DNA of 9,294 nucleotides from Anaerolineales bacterium UBA2317 (GTDB taxonomy: Bacteria > Chloroflexota > Anaerolineae > Anaerolineales > Villigracilaceae). Position 1 is the first letter of the stretch; each line of letters begins with the position of its first letter. The stretch spans positions 1-9,294 of the forward strand of contig DDVH01000034.1 in NCBI GenBank assembly GCA_002345215.1, written 5' to 3'. The notes beneath the pieces are model-generated. The model was not told the DNA's origin, ran no database searches, and saw nothing but the letters and a program-made list of their open reading frames with translations. A program made the translations under genes and the position numbers. This document shows, in pieces, positions 1 through 6,343 of this stretch.

Positions 1-1648
1 CAATCACGAACGGGCGATATAACTCAAGTGCCATGCTCTTCGGCAAACCACATGGATTTAATTTAAATTGTGGACCTACCACAATCACAGAACGACCAGA
101 ATAATCCACACGTTTACCGAGCAAGTTACGGCGGAAGCGACCTTTCTTGCCTTTGAGCATGTCACTCAAAGATTTTAGTTCGCGTCGTCCACGGCGAGAT
201 AATGCTTTGCCACGTTGTGAATTATCAATCAAACTATCAACCGCTTCTTGCAACATACGCTTTTCATTGCGGATGATGACATCTGGCGCGCCGAGTTCGA
301 GCAATCTCTTCAAACGATTGTTGCGGTTAATCACACGGCGATATAAATCATTTAAGTCAGAAGTTGCAAAACGACCACCATCCAATTGCACCATCGGGCG
401 CAAATCTGGAGGGATAACCGGCAACACAGTGAGAATCATCCATTCAGGGCGATTGCCAGAACGGCGGAAGGCTTCTACAACTTTCAAACGAGTTGTAGCT
501 TTTTTGCGTTTTTGTTTACTTTTTGTGGTGCGAACTTCATGCCACAATTCTTCAGAAAGTTTATCAAGGTCAAGGCGTTCGAGAATGTCATAAAACGCTT
601 CAGCACCCATATCGGCACGGAAGACTTGTCCCCAACGTTGTTTCAATTCACGATAACGAATTTCACTTAAGAAAGTAAACGGACGTAATTCCAACAATTC
701 ATCACGCAAACGGGATGATTGATTGGAAGAAGCAGAAGTTTGCGAATCCAATTCATTTCGCAAAGATTCCATTTCCAAATCGGCTTGTGCTTTAATGGAG
801 CTGGTTTGTCTCTTTAATTCTTCAATCTCTTCGGCACGTTTATCTTTTAATTCATTTTCTAAAGACTCAAGTTTCTTTTGAACAGTCTTTTGAATCAATG
901 TAATGTGCTTGCTAGCAACTTTATCACCAGCATCAATAATCTTTTCACCAGTTTGTTCAAAGACAATCGTCTTCTTAGCGGCTTCACCCATTTGGTCTTG
1001 AAGTTGTTTTTCCAACTTCTGACCTTCCTTAATCACTGGGTCTAATTGTTCAGCAATGCCTTCATCGTACCCTTGCTCAAGCGTGGCTTGCTTTTGTTTA
1101 AGTTCAGCAATCTTTTGGTCGCGCTTTTGTTTAATTTCTACGATACGCGCATTGATATCTGCCGCTTGTTCACGCTCAGAAACTGTAATTTCATCTTCGA
1201 GGCGTTGTAAGGCTTTCTTACGTGATTCTTCATCCACGTAAGTAACAATGTACTGAGCAAAATACAAAACACGGTCAAGGTTGCGGCGTGAAATATCCAA
1301 CAACATACCCATCTGAGAAGGGATGCGGCGGGTATACCAAATATGTGCAACCGGTGAAGCCAACCCAATATGCCCCATGCGTTCACGACGCACAGCCGAA
1401 CGAGTTACTTCAACGCCACACTTTTCACAAACAATACCTTTATAACGGGGGTTTTTATACTTACCGCAATAACACTGCCAATCACGGGTCGGTCCGAAAA
1501 TTGCTTCACAAAACAATCCATCTTTCTCAGGGCGCAAACGGCGATAGTTAATCGTTTCGGGCTTTAAAACTTCACCATAAGACCAAGACATAATCGTTTG
1601 TGGTGAAGCAAGGCTGATACGGAGCGCAGTTAATCCTTTAGTTTCCAC
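1..1648 (-). CDS. rpoC: DNA-directed RNA polymerase subunit beta-prime, N-terminal 549 codons (truncated by window edge)
   Basis: This is the largest catalytic subunit of RNA polymerase; the clamp and part of the pincer are encoded here. The conceptual translation begins METKGLTALRISLASP. It then shows SWSYGEV, the zinc ribbon Cys59-x-Cys61 ... Cys74-x2-Cys77 with exactly the spacing of the E. coli subunit (70/72/85/88), and the block WMILTVLPVIPPDLRPMVQL. It continues with FATSDLNDLYRRVINRNNRLKRL and, at residues 503-523, RFRRNLLGKRVDYSGRSV. The metal-binding NADFDGD motif lies beyond the left edge. Residues about 150-312 form a Lys/Glu/Gln-rich coiled-coil insertion absent from E. coli. The start is GTG at 1646-1648, chosen because GGAGAGG lies 5 nt upstream, an in-frame TAG occurs further upstream, and the homologous N-terminus begins here. 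rpoB is not the preceding gene. Identification is secure; only the C-terminal part is missing. Confidence 0.97.
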   Translation of the reverse strand, partial: METKGLTALRISLASPQTIMSWSYGEVLKPETINYRRLRPEKDGLFCEAIFGPTRDWQCYCGKYKNPRYKGIVCEKCGVEVTRSAVRRERMGHIGLASPVAHIWYTRRIPSQMGMLLDISRRNLDRVLYFAQYIVTYVDEESRKKALQRLEDEITVSEREQAADINARIVEIKQKRDQKIAELKQKQATLEQGYDEGIAEQLDPVIKEGQKLEKQLQDQMGEAAKKTIVFEQTGEKIIDAGDKVASKHITLIQKTVQKKLESLENELKDKRAEEIEELKRQTSSIKAQADLEMESLRNELDSQTSASSNQSSRLRDELLELRPFTFLSEIRYRELKQRWGQVFRADMGAEAFYDILERLDLDKLSEELWHEVRTTKSKQKRKKATTRLKVVEAFRRSGNRPEWMILTVLPVIPPDLRPMVQLDGGRFATSDLNDLYRRVINRNNRLKRLLELGAPDVIIRNEKRMLQEAVDSLIDNSQRGKALSRRGRRELKSLSDMLKGKKGRFRRNLLGKRVDYSGRSVIVVGPQFKLNPCGLPKSMALELYRPFVI

Positions 1649-1653
1649 AGAAG

Positions 1654-1660
1654 CCTCTCC
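1654..1660 (-). promoter_or_regulatory. Shine-Dalgarno sequence of rpoC, supports a GTG start
   Basis: The minus strand reads GGAGAGG, then CTTCT, then GTG. This strong ribosome binding site fixes the non-ATG start of rpoC. No ATG lies between the upstream in-frame TAG and this GTG. Confidence 0.85.
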
Positions 1661-1726
1661 TATAAATAAAATTCTCTCGAACTACTCCAATAGCGCATAG
1701 CAAAAAACTATCAGAGACAAACAAAT

Positions 1727-1759
1727 GCAAGCGCATGAGATATTTTCTCAAGCGCTTGC
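1727..1759 (-). other. Stem-loop in the rpoC leader
   Basis: On the minus strand, GCAAGCGC (1759-1752) pairs perfectly with GCGCTTGC (1734-1727). After one T/T mismatch, TGAGA pairs with TCTCA around an AAATA loop, giving 13 bp in all. It lies about 30 nt downstream of the predicted rpoC transcription start and about 80 nt upstream of the GTG. The following minus-strand bases are ATTTGTTTGTCTC, moderately U-rich. It could therefore be an attenuator, a stabilising leader hairpin or a weak intrinsic terminator. The left arm contains the self-complementary CAAGCGCTTG, so it might alternatively be a protein-binding palindrome. The structure is seen directly; its function is not. Confidence 0.6.
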
Positions 1760-1793
1760 TGTTATTAGCTCGGTTTTTACATCCAACAGAACG

Positions 1794-1822
1794 ATTATAT
1801 GCACTAGCCCTCTCCTCGTCAA
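1794..1822 (-). promoter_or_regulatory. Predicted sigma70-type promoter for rpoC
   Basis: On the minus strand, TTGACG (1822-1817) is followed by exactly 17 bases and then TATAAT (1799-1794). That is a perfect -10 and a five-of-six -35 at the optimal spacing. The expected start point is near 1787, giving a leader of about 140 nt before the GTG of rpoC. It indicates that rpoC can be transcribed on its own rather than only from an rpoB or ribosomal-protein operon. Confidence 0.82.
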
Positions 1823-1854
1823 GGGTTGTTAATCATAGAAGAGTCTCCAACCTT
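1821..1854 (-). other. Imperfect inverted repeat just upstream of the rpoC -35 box
   Basis: Minus-strand AAGGTTG (1854-1848) can pair with CAACCCTT (1828-1821) with one bulged C. The right arm runs into the -35 TTGACG. It is not followed by a T tract, so it is a poor intrinsic terminator for the gene ending at 1898. An operator role or chance are both possible. No other terminator was seen between 1898 and the rpoC promoter, so read-through from the upstream cluster into rpoC is plausible. Confidence 0.25.
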
Positions 1855-1897
1855 AAAGCAGACTTAACGCCTCACTTCCCTACGTGGATACCTGATT

Positions 1898-2614
1898 CTA
1901 TTTCCTCGGCACTTCTCTTAATTGCAAATCCGAGAAGGCAAAACCACCATCTTCTTCGTATGGGTCAACCGTGAGGCAAAATTTTCCTACAGACCATGTT
2001 GCCTCTTTGAAAGAAGCCGCCAAGACACCATTAAAATACAAGCGGAATTGTGCGCCATTACAAATTAACCGTATACGATTATTTTCGTTAAATCCTTTTT
2101 TCAAAGCCGTATGTGAAGTCCATGGCAAAATCTTGTTCCAAACTAATTTATTTTTTTCTTTATCTTTGGTAAACACACCTACTTGATACGATGCAATTGC
2201 AGAGACCAAAACGGTATAACCGCCATCATCTGAAAAACGCACATAAAACCCAGCACGGGTCATATCTAATTTACCTTCAGTGAAACGTAATGTCACACTG
2301 GCATCAAAATCATCTAACAAGCCAGAACTTTTTAATACATAAAAGGCTTCATCTTTTTTGGGTGTAAATCTACAACGCATTTCATTTGGTTTGCCTTTAT
2401 GAAATGTCAATTTATCTTCATTGAACAATTGCCAGCCCGGCATCACTTTATTACTAAAATCTGCGCCGAGTAACAAATCACCCATATCTGGCTCAGGGGT
2501 TAATGATTTTGGAATACGAAAACTCGTGCCGCAATATTCACATGAAGCAATATCACCTTTTATATTTTTTTCGGGCAATGCCGCACCACAGTTAGGACAG
2601 TTCAATGATTTCAT
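1898..2614 (-). CDS. Zinc-ribbon protein with C-terminal jelly-roll (LamG/DUF1080-like) domain, function unknown
   Basis: This 238-residue protein has a clear N-terminal zinc ribbon, Cys6-x2-Cys9 ... Cys25-x2-Cys28 (CPNCG and CEYCG). After a linker of about 20 residues comes a beta-rich domain, roughly residues 48-235, that resembles concanavalin-like jelly rolls of the LamG/3-keto-disaccharide hydrolase type. The signature is the NNRIRLICNGAQFRLYFNGVLAASF stretch followed by a closing FSDLQLREV strand. There is no signal peptide or membrane segment, so it is probably cytosolic. That is unusual for this fold, which is mostly extracellular and carbohydrate-binding. The ATG at 2614 has AAAGG about 6 nt upstream, embedded in the stop codon region of the PBP gene (9 nt between genes), suggesting translational coupling. 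The fold assignment is inference from sequence pattern. No catalytic residues were recognised and no specific role is claimed. Confidence 0.85.
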   Translation of the reverse strand: MKSLNCPNCGAALPEKNIKGDIASCEYCGTSFRIPKSLTPEPDMGDLLLGADFSNKVMPGWQLFNEDKLTFHKGKPNEMRCRFTPKKDEAFYVLKSSGLLDDFDASVTLRFTEGKLDMTRAGFYVRFSDDGGYTVLVSAIASYQVGVFTKDKEKNKLVWNKILPWTSHTALKKGFNENNRIRLICNGAQFRLYFNGVLAASFKEATWSVGKFCLTVDPYEEDGGFAFSDLQLREVPRK

Positions 2615-2623
2615 ATTCAGCCT

Positions 2624-5600
2624 TTATGGTGTAGGTGTTTCTGTTGGTGTCAATGTAGGTGTATCAGTTGCGGTCGGCGGAATGAATATAGTTGGTGTTT
2701 CTGTCGGTGGCGGAGTATCTGTCGGCGTAACAGGCGGTGGAGTTGGAGTCGGCAGGCTGAGGTTAAGTCTGATGCGTTCATCTACTTCTGTATGGTCGCC
2801 AATTAAAGTCAAACGCAATGTGATGATTCCATTCGGTAAGTTTGGAATCGTCCAATTATGTAAGGTTCCATTTTCAATTGGGTTGTTACTTTCAGCAAGT
2901 AAGTTCCATGAGCCTGGGTTATCACCCACGCCATATTCTAAGACCCATCTTCTGAAATTTGCATCGGCATTGGCTGTGCCTTTGATTTCTAACGTGGGCG
3001 AAATAATAATTTGACCATCAACAAGTGAAATTTCAATTTCAGGTTGTGGGTCATCAGCACGGCAATCACGTTCTGGAGCAATGATAGCATCTTCGGGTAA
3101 GTTATTATCATCCAGCCAAGCTCTGCCTTGATTGGTTTCAAACCATTCACGCGCCCATCTATCTTGAACATTCATCACTATCGCTTCTTCACTTGGACCT
3201 TGACATGCTTCTGAAGCCTGATACCCAGTCCACAAGTCAATTCGGATGCGGCGGAATAAATCTTGACTTGGCGGAAGCGGAAGTTGATCAAACGCAAATA
3301 CTTCGGTGTATTCTGACCTACACATGTTAGATGGTTCTGTGCCGGATAAACGGCATACAACTCTATCTACGATTCCTTGTGGGCGTGAGAATGGAGTCGG
3401 TGCGCCATTGGTGATGTAAGGCACTGCAAATTCCATAAATTGTGACCATATCGGCGCGGCACCACTTAAACCAGACGTATCTGTCATGGGGGTGTAATCG
3501 GCGTTGCCAATCCAAACACCTGTTACTAAATCTGGTGTGTAGCCTAATGTCCAGTTGTCACGAATGTCGTTGGTTGTTCCTGTTTTTGCGGCAACTTGGA
3601 AAGATAAATTTAATGGGGAGTTGCTTCCAAACATCCATGAACGTGCTTGGTTATCAGACATAATAGATGAAATTAAGTAAGCATGCTCTGGGCGAATGAC
3701 TTGTTCACCTTGTGGAGGTTGGTATTCGTAAATCACATCACCAGCAAAGTTTGTGATTTTGAGAATCGCAACGGGTGGAATTTTTTGTCCGCCATTGGCA
3801 AAGACTGCATAAGCAGAAGTCATATCTATGAGGCTGACATCACCACCACCAAGTGTAAGTGAGAGACCATAATCATTCCGCGTAAATGATGTAATGCCTA
3901 ATCTTTCAGCCATGCCAATCATGCCTTCTTTTTCAGGCGTGTTGGGGTCATCATAAATGCCGACAAATTCAAGGGCTTTGACTGCTGGGATGTTAAATGA
4001 ATTTGCTAATGCTGTGCGAAGCGTCATACCGCCATGAAAACGATTGTCATAATTTTTGGGTTCATACGGCGGATTCGCACCATCCGGGAATTGAGTTGGC
4101 ACATCCCAAATCCAAGTGGAAGGAGTCCAACCTTTTTCAAAAGCGGCGACATACGTGATTGGTTTAATGGATGAGCCCGGTTGACGTGTGGGACTAATTG
4201 CCATGTTGATTTGACCAGAGATAGCCACGTTATTAAAGTCTGGTGAACCAATCATGGCAAGGATTTGTCCGGTAGAAGGTTGAATTGCAACCAATGCACC
4301 ATTTTTGGTATTGTTTGCCGTCATCGAAGCAACTTGGTCAGTGACGAGTTGTTGCGCTCGGTCTTGTAGCACAGGGTCAATCGTAGTGTAGACGACAAAT
4401 CCAGAACGATAAATTGTTTGGGCGTCGTATAATTTTTCTAATTCAGCACGAATGAAATTAACCCAATGCGGATATTTAGCACCAAAAGATGGTGGAATAA
4501 ATTGATATGACTTAATATAGTTTGCGGCATCAACCGTTGCGACAGGGTCAACACAAATAGGTGTATCGCTATTACTCACTTCAATACAACCTTCTTGTGT
4601 ACTTAACTCAAACATCAATACCAATACTTGTTGTTGACGCAATAGAGTCACTTCGGGATTTGTGTAAATGTCATACACAGCTGGTGATTGAGGTAAACCC
4701 GCTAAGAAAGATGCTTCTGCTAACGTTAAATCTTTGGCGGTTTTTCCAAAATAGGTTTCAGCGGCGGCTTCAATTCCATACGCCAAGTTACCATAATAAA
4801 TTTCATTGAGATACAACTCAAGGATTTGCTCTTTTGAATAACGGCGGGTGATTTCTGCCGCGAGAATAATCTCACGAGTTTTTCTTGTATAGGTTCGTTG
4901 AGCGCGTTCTTCTGGTGATAATAACAATGCACGCGCCAATTGTTGTGTTATTGTGGAAGCACCACCACCTTGACCATCGGTGATGTAGTTTTGCCATAAA
5001 GCACGGATGATGGCGATAGGGTCAAAGCCGGGGTTGCTATAAAATTCTTTATCTTCGGTGGCAATGGTTGCGGCGATAAGATATGGAGATATTTCTTCTA
5101 ATGGAATATATGTACGCCTACCAGCCGTTGGGTCTAATAAATCATATAAGGGTTGACCGTTTCTATCTAAGATGCGAGTTGTTTCAAATTGGGAGGCACG
5201 CTCTCGCAAGTCACCGACGGGGGGTAATGTACTGGCAATGGCGGCGTATTGATAGACGAAGAAAGAAGCAACACATAAACCAATTAAAGCAATAGCAAAA
5301 ACAGAAGTGATACACCCATAACGAAAGGTTTTTCTATTTTTTCGTATGCCAGAGATAAATGATGAAAACCAGACTTGCAGGTTATCAAAAAATGAAGGTG
5401 AATGTGATTGCGGCTGACTTTGATAATTGGTATATCTTGTAGGTTGTTGATTTTGATTCTCTGGTAAACGATACACTGGTCTTTGATTTTGCCCGCCTTG
5501 ATTTTGTCTCTGACGATATGCGGCGGGAGTGACGCGTGTGCCATCCATATCCACTTCATCCACACGTTTGGGAAGTGGCATGTTGTCTTTATCTACATCG

Positions 5601-5737
5601 GGTAGATTAAGCCGAGGCGTAGTACCTGTTGACTTTTTAGAAACAGTTGTCCCCGAAGGTGGAGGCGGTTCTACATCGTTACGAGTTTCTTCTTCGGATT
5701 TTTTTCGGCGTAATCTATCGTTATCGTCATTTCGCAT
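2624..5737 (-). CDS. Class A penicillin-binding protein (peptidoglycan glycosyltransferase / DD-transpeptidase)
   Basis: This bifunctional enzyme polymerises lipid II into glycan strands and cross-links the stem peptides on the outer face of the membrane. Residues 1-138 are a long, Gln/Asn/Arg-rich cytoplasmic tail, and about 141-166 form a single membrane anchor. The GT51 domain (about 180-360) shows ATED with catalytic Glu228, GGASTITQQL (258-267), RKTRE (285-289) and ILELYLNEIYYG with Glu307. The His usual in EDxxFxxH is Asn235. The transpeptidase domain (about 475-770) has SSIK (nucleophile Ser522, Lys525), SFN (580-582) and KTG (718-720). A Cys-containing segment (Cys795, Cys806) follows. 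Then come a beta-sandwich-like region (about 900-992) and a Pro/Thr-rich tail from 996 to the end. At 1037 residues it is longer than typical PBP1 proteins because of both ends. The ATG has AAAGG 8 nt upstream, overlapping the stop of the upstream hydratase gene (11 nt gap). All catalytic motifs are intact, so it should be active. Confidence 0.96.
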   Translation of the reverse strand: MRNDDNDRLRRKKSEEETRNDVEPPPPSGTTVSKKSTGTTPRLNLPDVDKDNMPLPKRVDEVDMDGTRVTPAAYRQRQNQGGQNQRPVYRLPENQNQQPTRYTNYQSQPQSHSPSFFDNLQVWFSSFISGIRKNRKTFRYGCITSVFAIALIGLCVASFFVYQYAAIASTLPPVGDLRERASQFETTRILDRNGQPLYDLLDPTAGRRTYIPLEEISPYLIAATIATEDKEFYSNPGFDPIAIIRALWQNYITDGQGGGASTITQQLARALLLSPEERAQRTYTRKTREIILAAEITRRYSKEQILELYLNEIYYGNLAYGIEAAAETYFGKTAKDLTLAEASFLAGLPQSPAVYDIYTNPEVTLLRQQQVLVLMFELSTQEGCIEVSNSDTPICVDPVATVDAANYIKSYQFIPPSFGAKYPHWVNFIRAELEKLYDAQTIYRSGFVVYTTIDPVLQDRAQQLVTDQVASMTANNTKNGALVAIQPSTGQILAMIGSPDFNNVAISGQINMAISPTRQPGSSIKPITYVAAFEKGWTPSTWIWDVPTQFPDGANPPYEPKNYDNRFHGGMTLRTALANSFNIPAVKALEFVGIYDDPNTPEKEGMIGMAERLGITSFTRNDYGLSLTLGGGDVSLIDMTSAYAVFANGGQKIPPVAILKITNFAGDVIYEYQPPQGEQVIRPEHAYLISSIMSDNQARSWMFGSNSPLNLSFQVAAKTGTTNDIRDNWTLGYTPDLVTGVWIGNADYTPMTDTSGLSGAAPIWSQFMEFAVPYITNGAPTPFSRPQGIVDRVVCRLSGTEPSNMCRSEYTEVFAFDQLPLPPSQDLFRRIRIDLWTGYQASEACQGPSEEAIVMNVQDRWAREWFETNQGRAWLDDNNLPEDAIIAPERDCRADDPQPEIEISLVDGQIIISPTLEIKGTANADANFRRWVLEYGVGDNPGSWNLLAESNNPIENGTLHNWTIPNLPNGIITLRLTLIGDHTEVDERIRLNLSLPTPTPPPVTPTDTPPPTETPTIFIPPTATDTPTLTPTETPTP
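2627..2752 (-). repeat. Low-complexity Pro/Thr codon repeat encoding the PBP tail
   Basis: The last 42 codons of the PBP are almost entirely Pro, Thr and Glu/Asp, in patterns such as TPT, TETPT and TDTP. On the plus strand this appears as runs of GGTGT and CTGTTGGTGT-like units. Such extracellular tails are commonly disordered spacers through the cell envelope; this role is inference. The imperfect repetition could allow length variation by replication slippage. Confidence 0.75.
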
Positions 5738-5748
5738 TTTTATTACCT

Positions 5749-6198
5749 TTATTTCGGCTTGCTTAACACTAAAAGATTCAATGTTCCTTTTTGTAACACT
5801 TCATCTGTTTGATTGCGAACTTCAACACTAGCGATTAATGCACCTGCACCAATGCGTGGAAGTGCTTTGGTTTCGCTGACAGTTAACAAGGCATGAATGG
5901 TATCACCAATGAAAATTGGTTTTACAAATTTCCAATCTTGAATTTCACGAAACGCCAAGACCGTACCTTCAAGAAAACCCGTACGCATGATTAACCCTGT
6001 GGCAATAGATAAACCCAACAAACCATGTGCCACGCGTTGACCAAACTGAGTGGTCTTTGCAAATTCGGCGTCGGTGTGAATTTGGTTGTAATCACCTGTT
6101 AACCCTGCGAAGGTGAAAATTGCATCTTCGCTGACGGTTCGTGATAATGTTTTTACAACTTGACCTACATTAAATTCTTCAAAGTAAAGTCCAGCCAT
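5749..6198 (-). CDS. MaoC-family (R)-specific enoyl-CoA hydratase-like protein, single hot-dog domain
   Basis: This 149-residue protein spans one hot-dog domain with the hydratase-2 motif AGLTGDYNQIHTDAEFA. Asp36 and His41 have the same D-x4-H spacing as the catalytic pair of PhaJ-type (R)-hydratases, and FGQRVAHGLLGLSI follows as usual. Family members hydrate trans-2-enoyl-CoA to (R)-3-hydroxyacyl-CoA, feeding polyhydroxyalkanoate synthesis or other acyl-CoA metabolism. Some act on unrelated acyl thioesters, so the substrate is not assigned. It is cytosolic. It is the first gene of a three-gene minus-strand cluster, and its stop codon lies 11 nt before the PBP start. The ATG at 6198 follows AAAGGAG with a 6-nt spacer, and the residue pattern MAGLYFEEFNVGQ is a typical MaoC N-terminus. 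Linkage with a cell-wall synthase is unexplained. Confidence 0.93.
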   Translation of the reverse strand: MAGLYFEEFNVGQVVKTLSRTVSEDAIFTFAGLTGDYNQIHTDAEFAKTTQFGQRVAHGLLGLSIATGLIMRTGFLEGTVLAFREIQDWKFVKPIFIGDTIHALLTVSETKALPRIGAGALIASVEVRNQTDEVLQKGTLNLLVLSKPK

Positions 6199-6204
6199 CG
6201 TTTT

Positions 6205-6211
6205 CTCCTTT
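6205..6211 (-). promoter_or_regulatory. Strong Shine-Dalgarno of the MaoC-PBP cluster, abutting the 9-bp repeat array
   Basis: The minus strand reads AAAGGAG, then six bases, then ATG. The nearest GTCT/AGAC core of the dyad array ends at 6215, only 3 nt from this site. An RNA hairpin formed by the array would therefore sit directly against the ribosome docking site. Confidence 0.8.
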
Positions 6212-6296
6212 AGGGTCTTATAGGTCTAACTAGTCTTACAAGTCTGACCTGTTAGACCAATCAGACTATTTAGACTTTTAAGACTAAGTAGACTAA
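6212..6296. repeat. Dyad array of nine 9-bp units with GTCT/AGAC cores
   Basis: On the plus strand GTCT occurs at 6215, 6224, 6233 and 6242, and AGAC at 6254, 6263, 6272, 6281 and 6290. Every step within each half is exactly 9 bp. The halves are mirror-related about an axis between 6249 and 6250: each of the four GTCT cores has an AGAC partner at equal distance, and the fifth AGAC is extra. Written in the AGAC sense, the unit is approximately T(T/A/C)AGAC(T/C)NN. Spacers pair partly as well: 6228-6232 with 6267-6271 at four of five positions, and 6219-6223 with 6276-6280 at three plus a G/U. The whole block 6214-6285 could therefore fold as one long imperfect hairpin. It fills the space between two divergent genes. 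The pattern is directly visible; its role is unknown. Confidence 0.85.
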
Positions 6297-6302
6297 ATTA
6301 TA
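6297..6302 (-). promoter_or_regulatory. Candidate -10 box for the MaoC-PBP-zinc ribbon cluster
   Basis: The minus strand reads TATAAT at 6302-6297. No good -35 is found at 16-18 bp upstream (AGAATG at 17), and no TG extension precedes it, so an activator might be needed. The expected start near 6290 would put nearly all of the 9-bp repeat array in a leader of about 92 nt. It lies 5 bp from the -35 of the divergent promoter, so the two promoters would compete for polymerase. Confidence 0.5.
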
Positions 6303-6307
6303 CCCGT

Positions 6308-6336
6308 TTGACCATCCATCATTCTGCCCGTACAAT
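6308..6336 (+). promoter_or_regulatory. Predicted sigma70-type promoter giving a leaderless glycosidase mRNA
   Basis: TTGACC (6308-6313) is followed by exactly 17 bases and TACAAT (6331-6336). The normal distance from the -10 to the start point places transcription initiation at about 6343-6345, on the ATG at 6344. No Shine-Dalgarno precedes that ATG (the upstream bases are ATGCGCC). The mRNA is therefore predicted to start at its initiation codon. The TTG at 6308, an in-frame alternative start, is better explained as this -35 box. Confidence 0.75.
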
Positions 6337-6343
6337 ATGCGCC

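Noticed and set aside
147..593. Plus-strand 148-residue reading frame
   Set aside because: It lies entirely antisense to highly conserved rpoC coding sequence and has the Arg/Ser-rich composition of a shadow frame.
1727..1759. Definite rho-independent terminator
   Set aside because: The stem is strong, but on neither strand is it followed by an uninterrupted T run, and it lies downstream of the rpoC promoter. Attenuator or leader hairpin is an equally good reading, so it is listed only as a stem-loop.
1735..1974. Plus-strand 79-residue reading frame
   Set aside because: It begins inside the rpoC leader hairpin, crosses the rpoC promoter and the 3' end of a minus-strand gene, and has no Shine-Dalgarno or recognisable protein features.
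2421..3014. Plus-strand 197-residue reading frame rich in Gly and Val
   Set aside because: It is the antisense shadow of the PBP tail repeats and the start of the zinc-ribbon gene. The low-complexity composition comes from the Pro/Thr codons.
6212..6296. CRISPR array
   Set aside because: Units are only 9 bp with 4-base cores and switch orientation at a dyad axis. There are no 25-40 bp repeats, no unique spacers and no cas genes.
6308..6343. In-frame TTG start extending the glycosidase by 12 residues
   Set aside because: The TTG is part of a good -35 hexamer, has no Shine-Dalgarno, and the added residues (TIHHSARTICA) do not look like a protein N-terminus. The ATG at 6344 is preferred.
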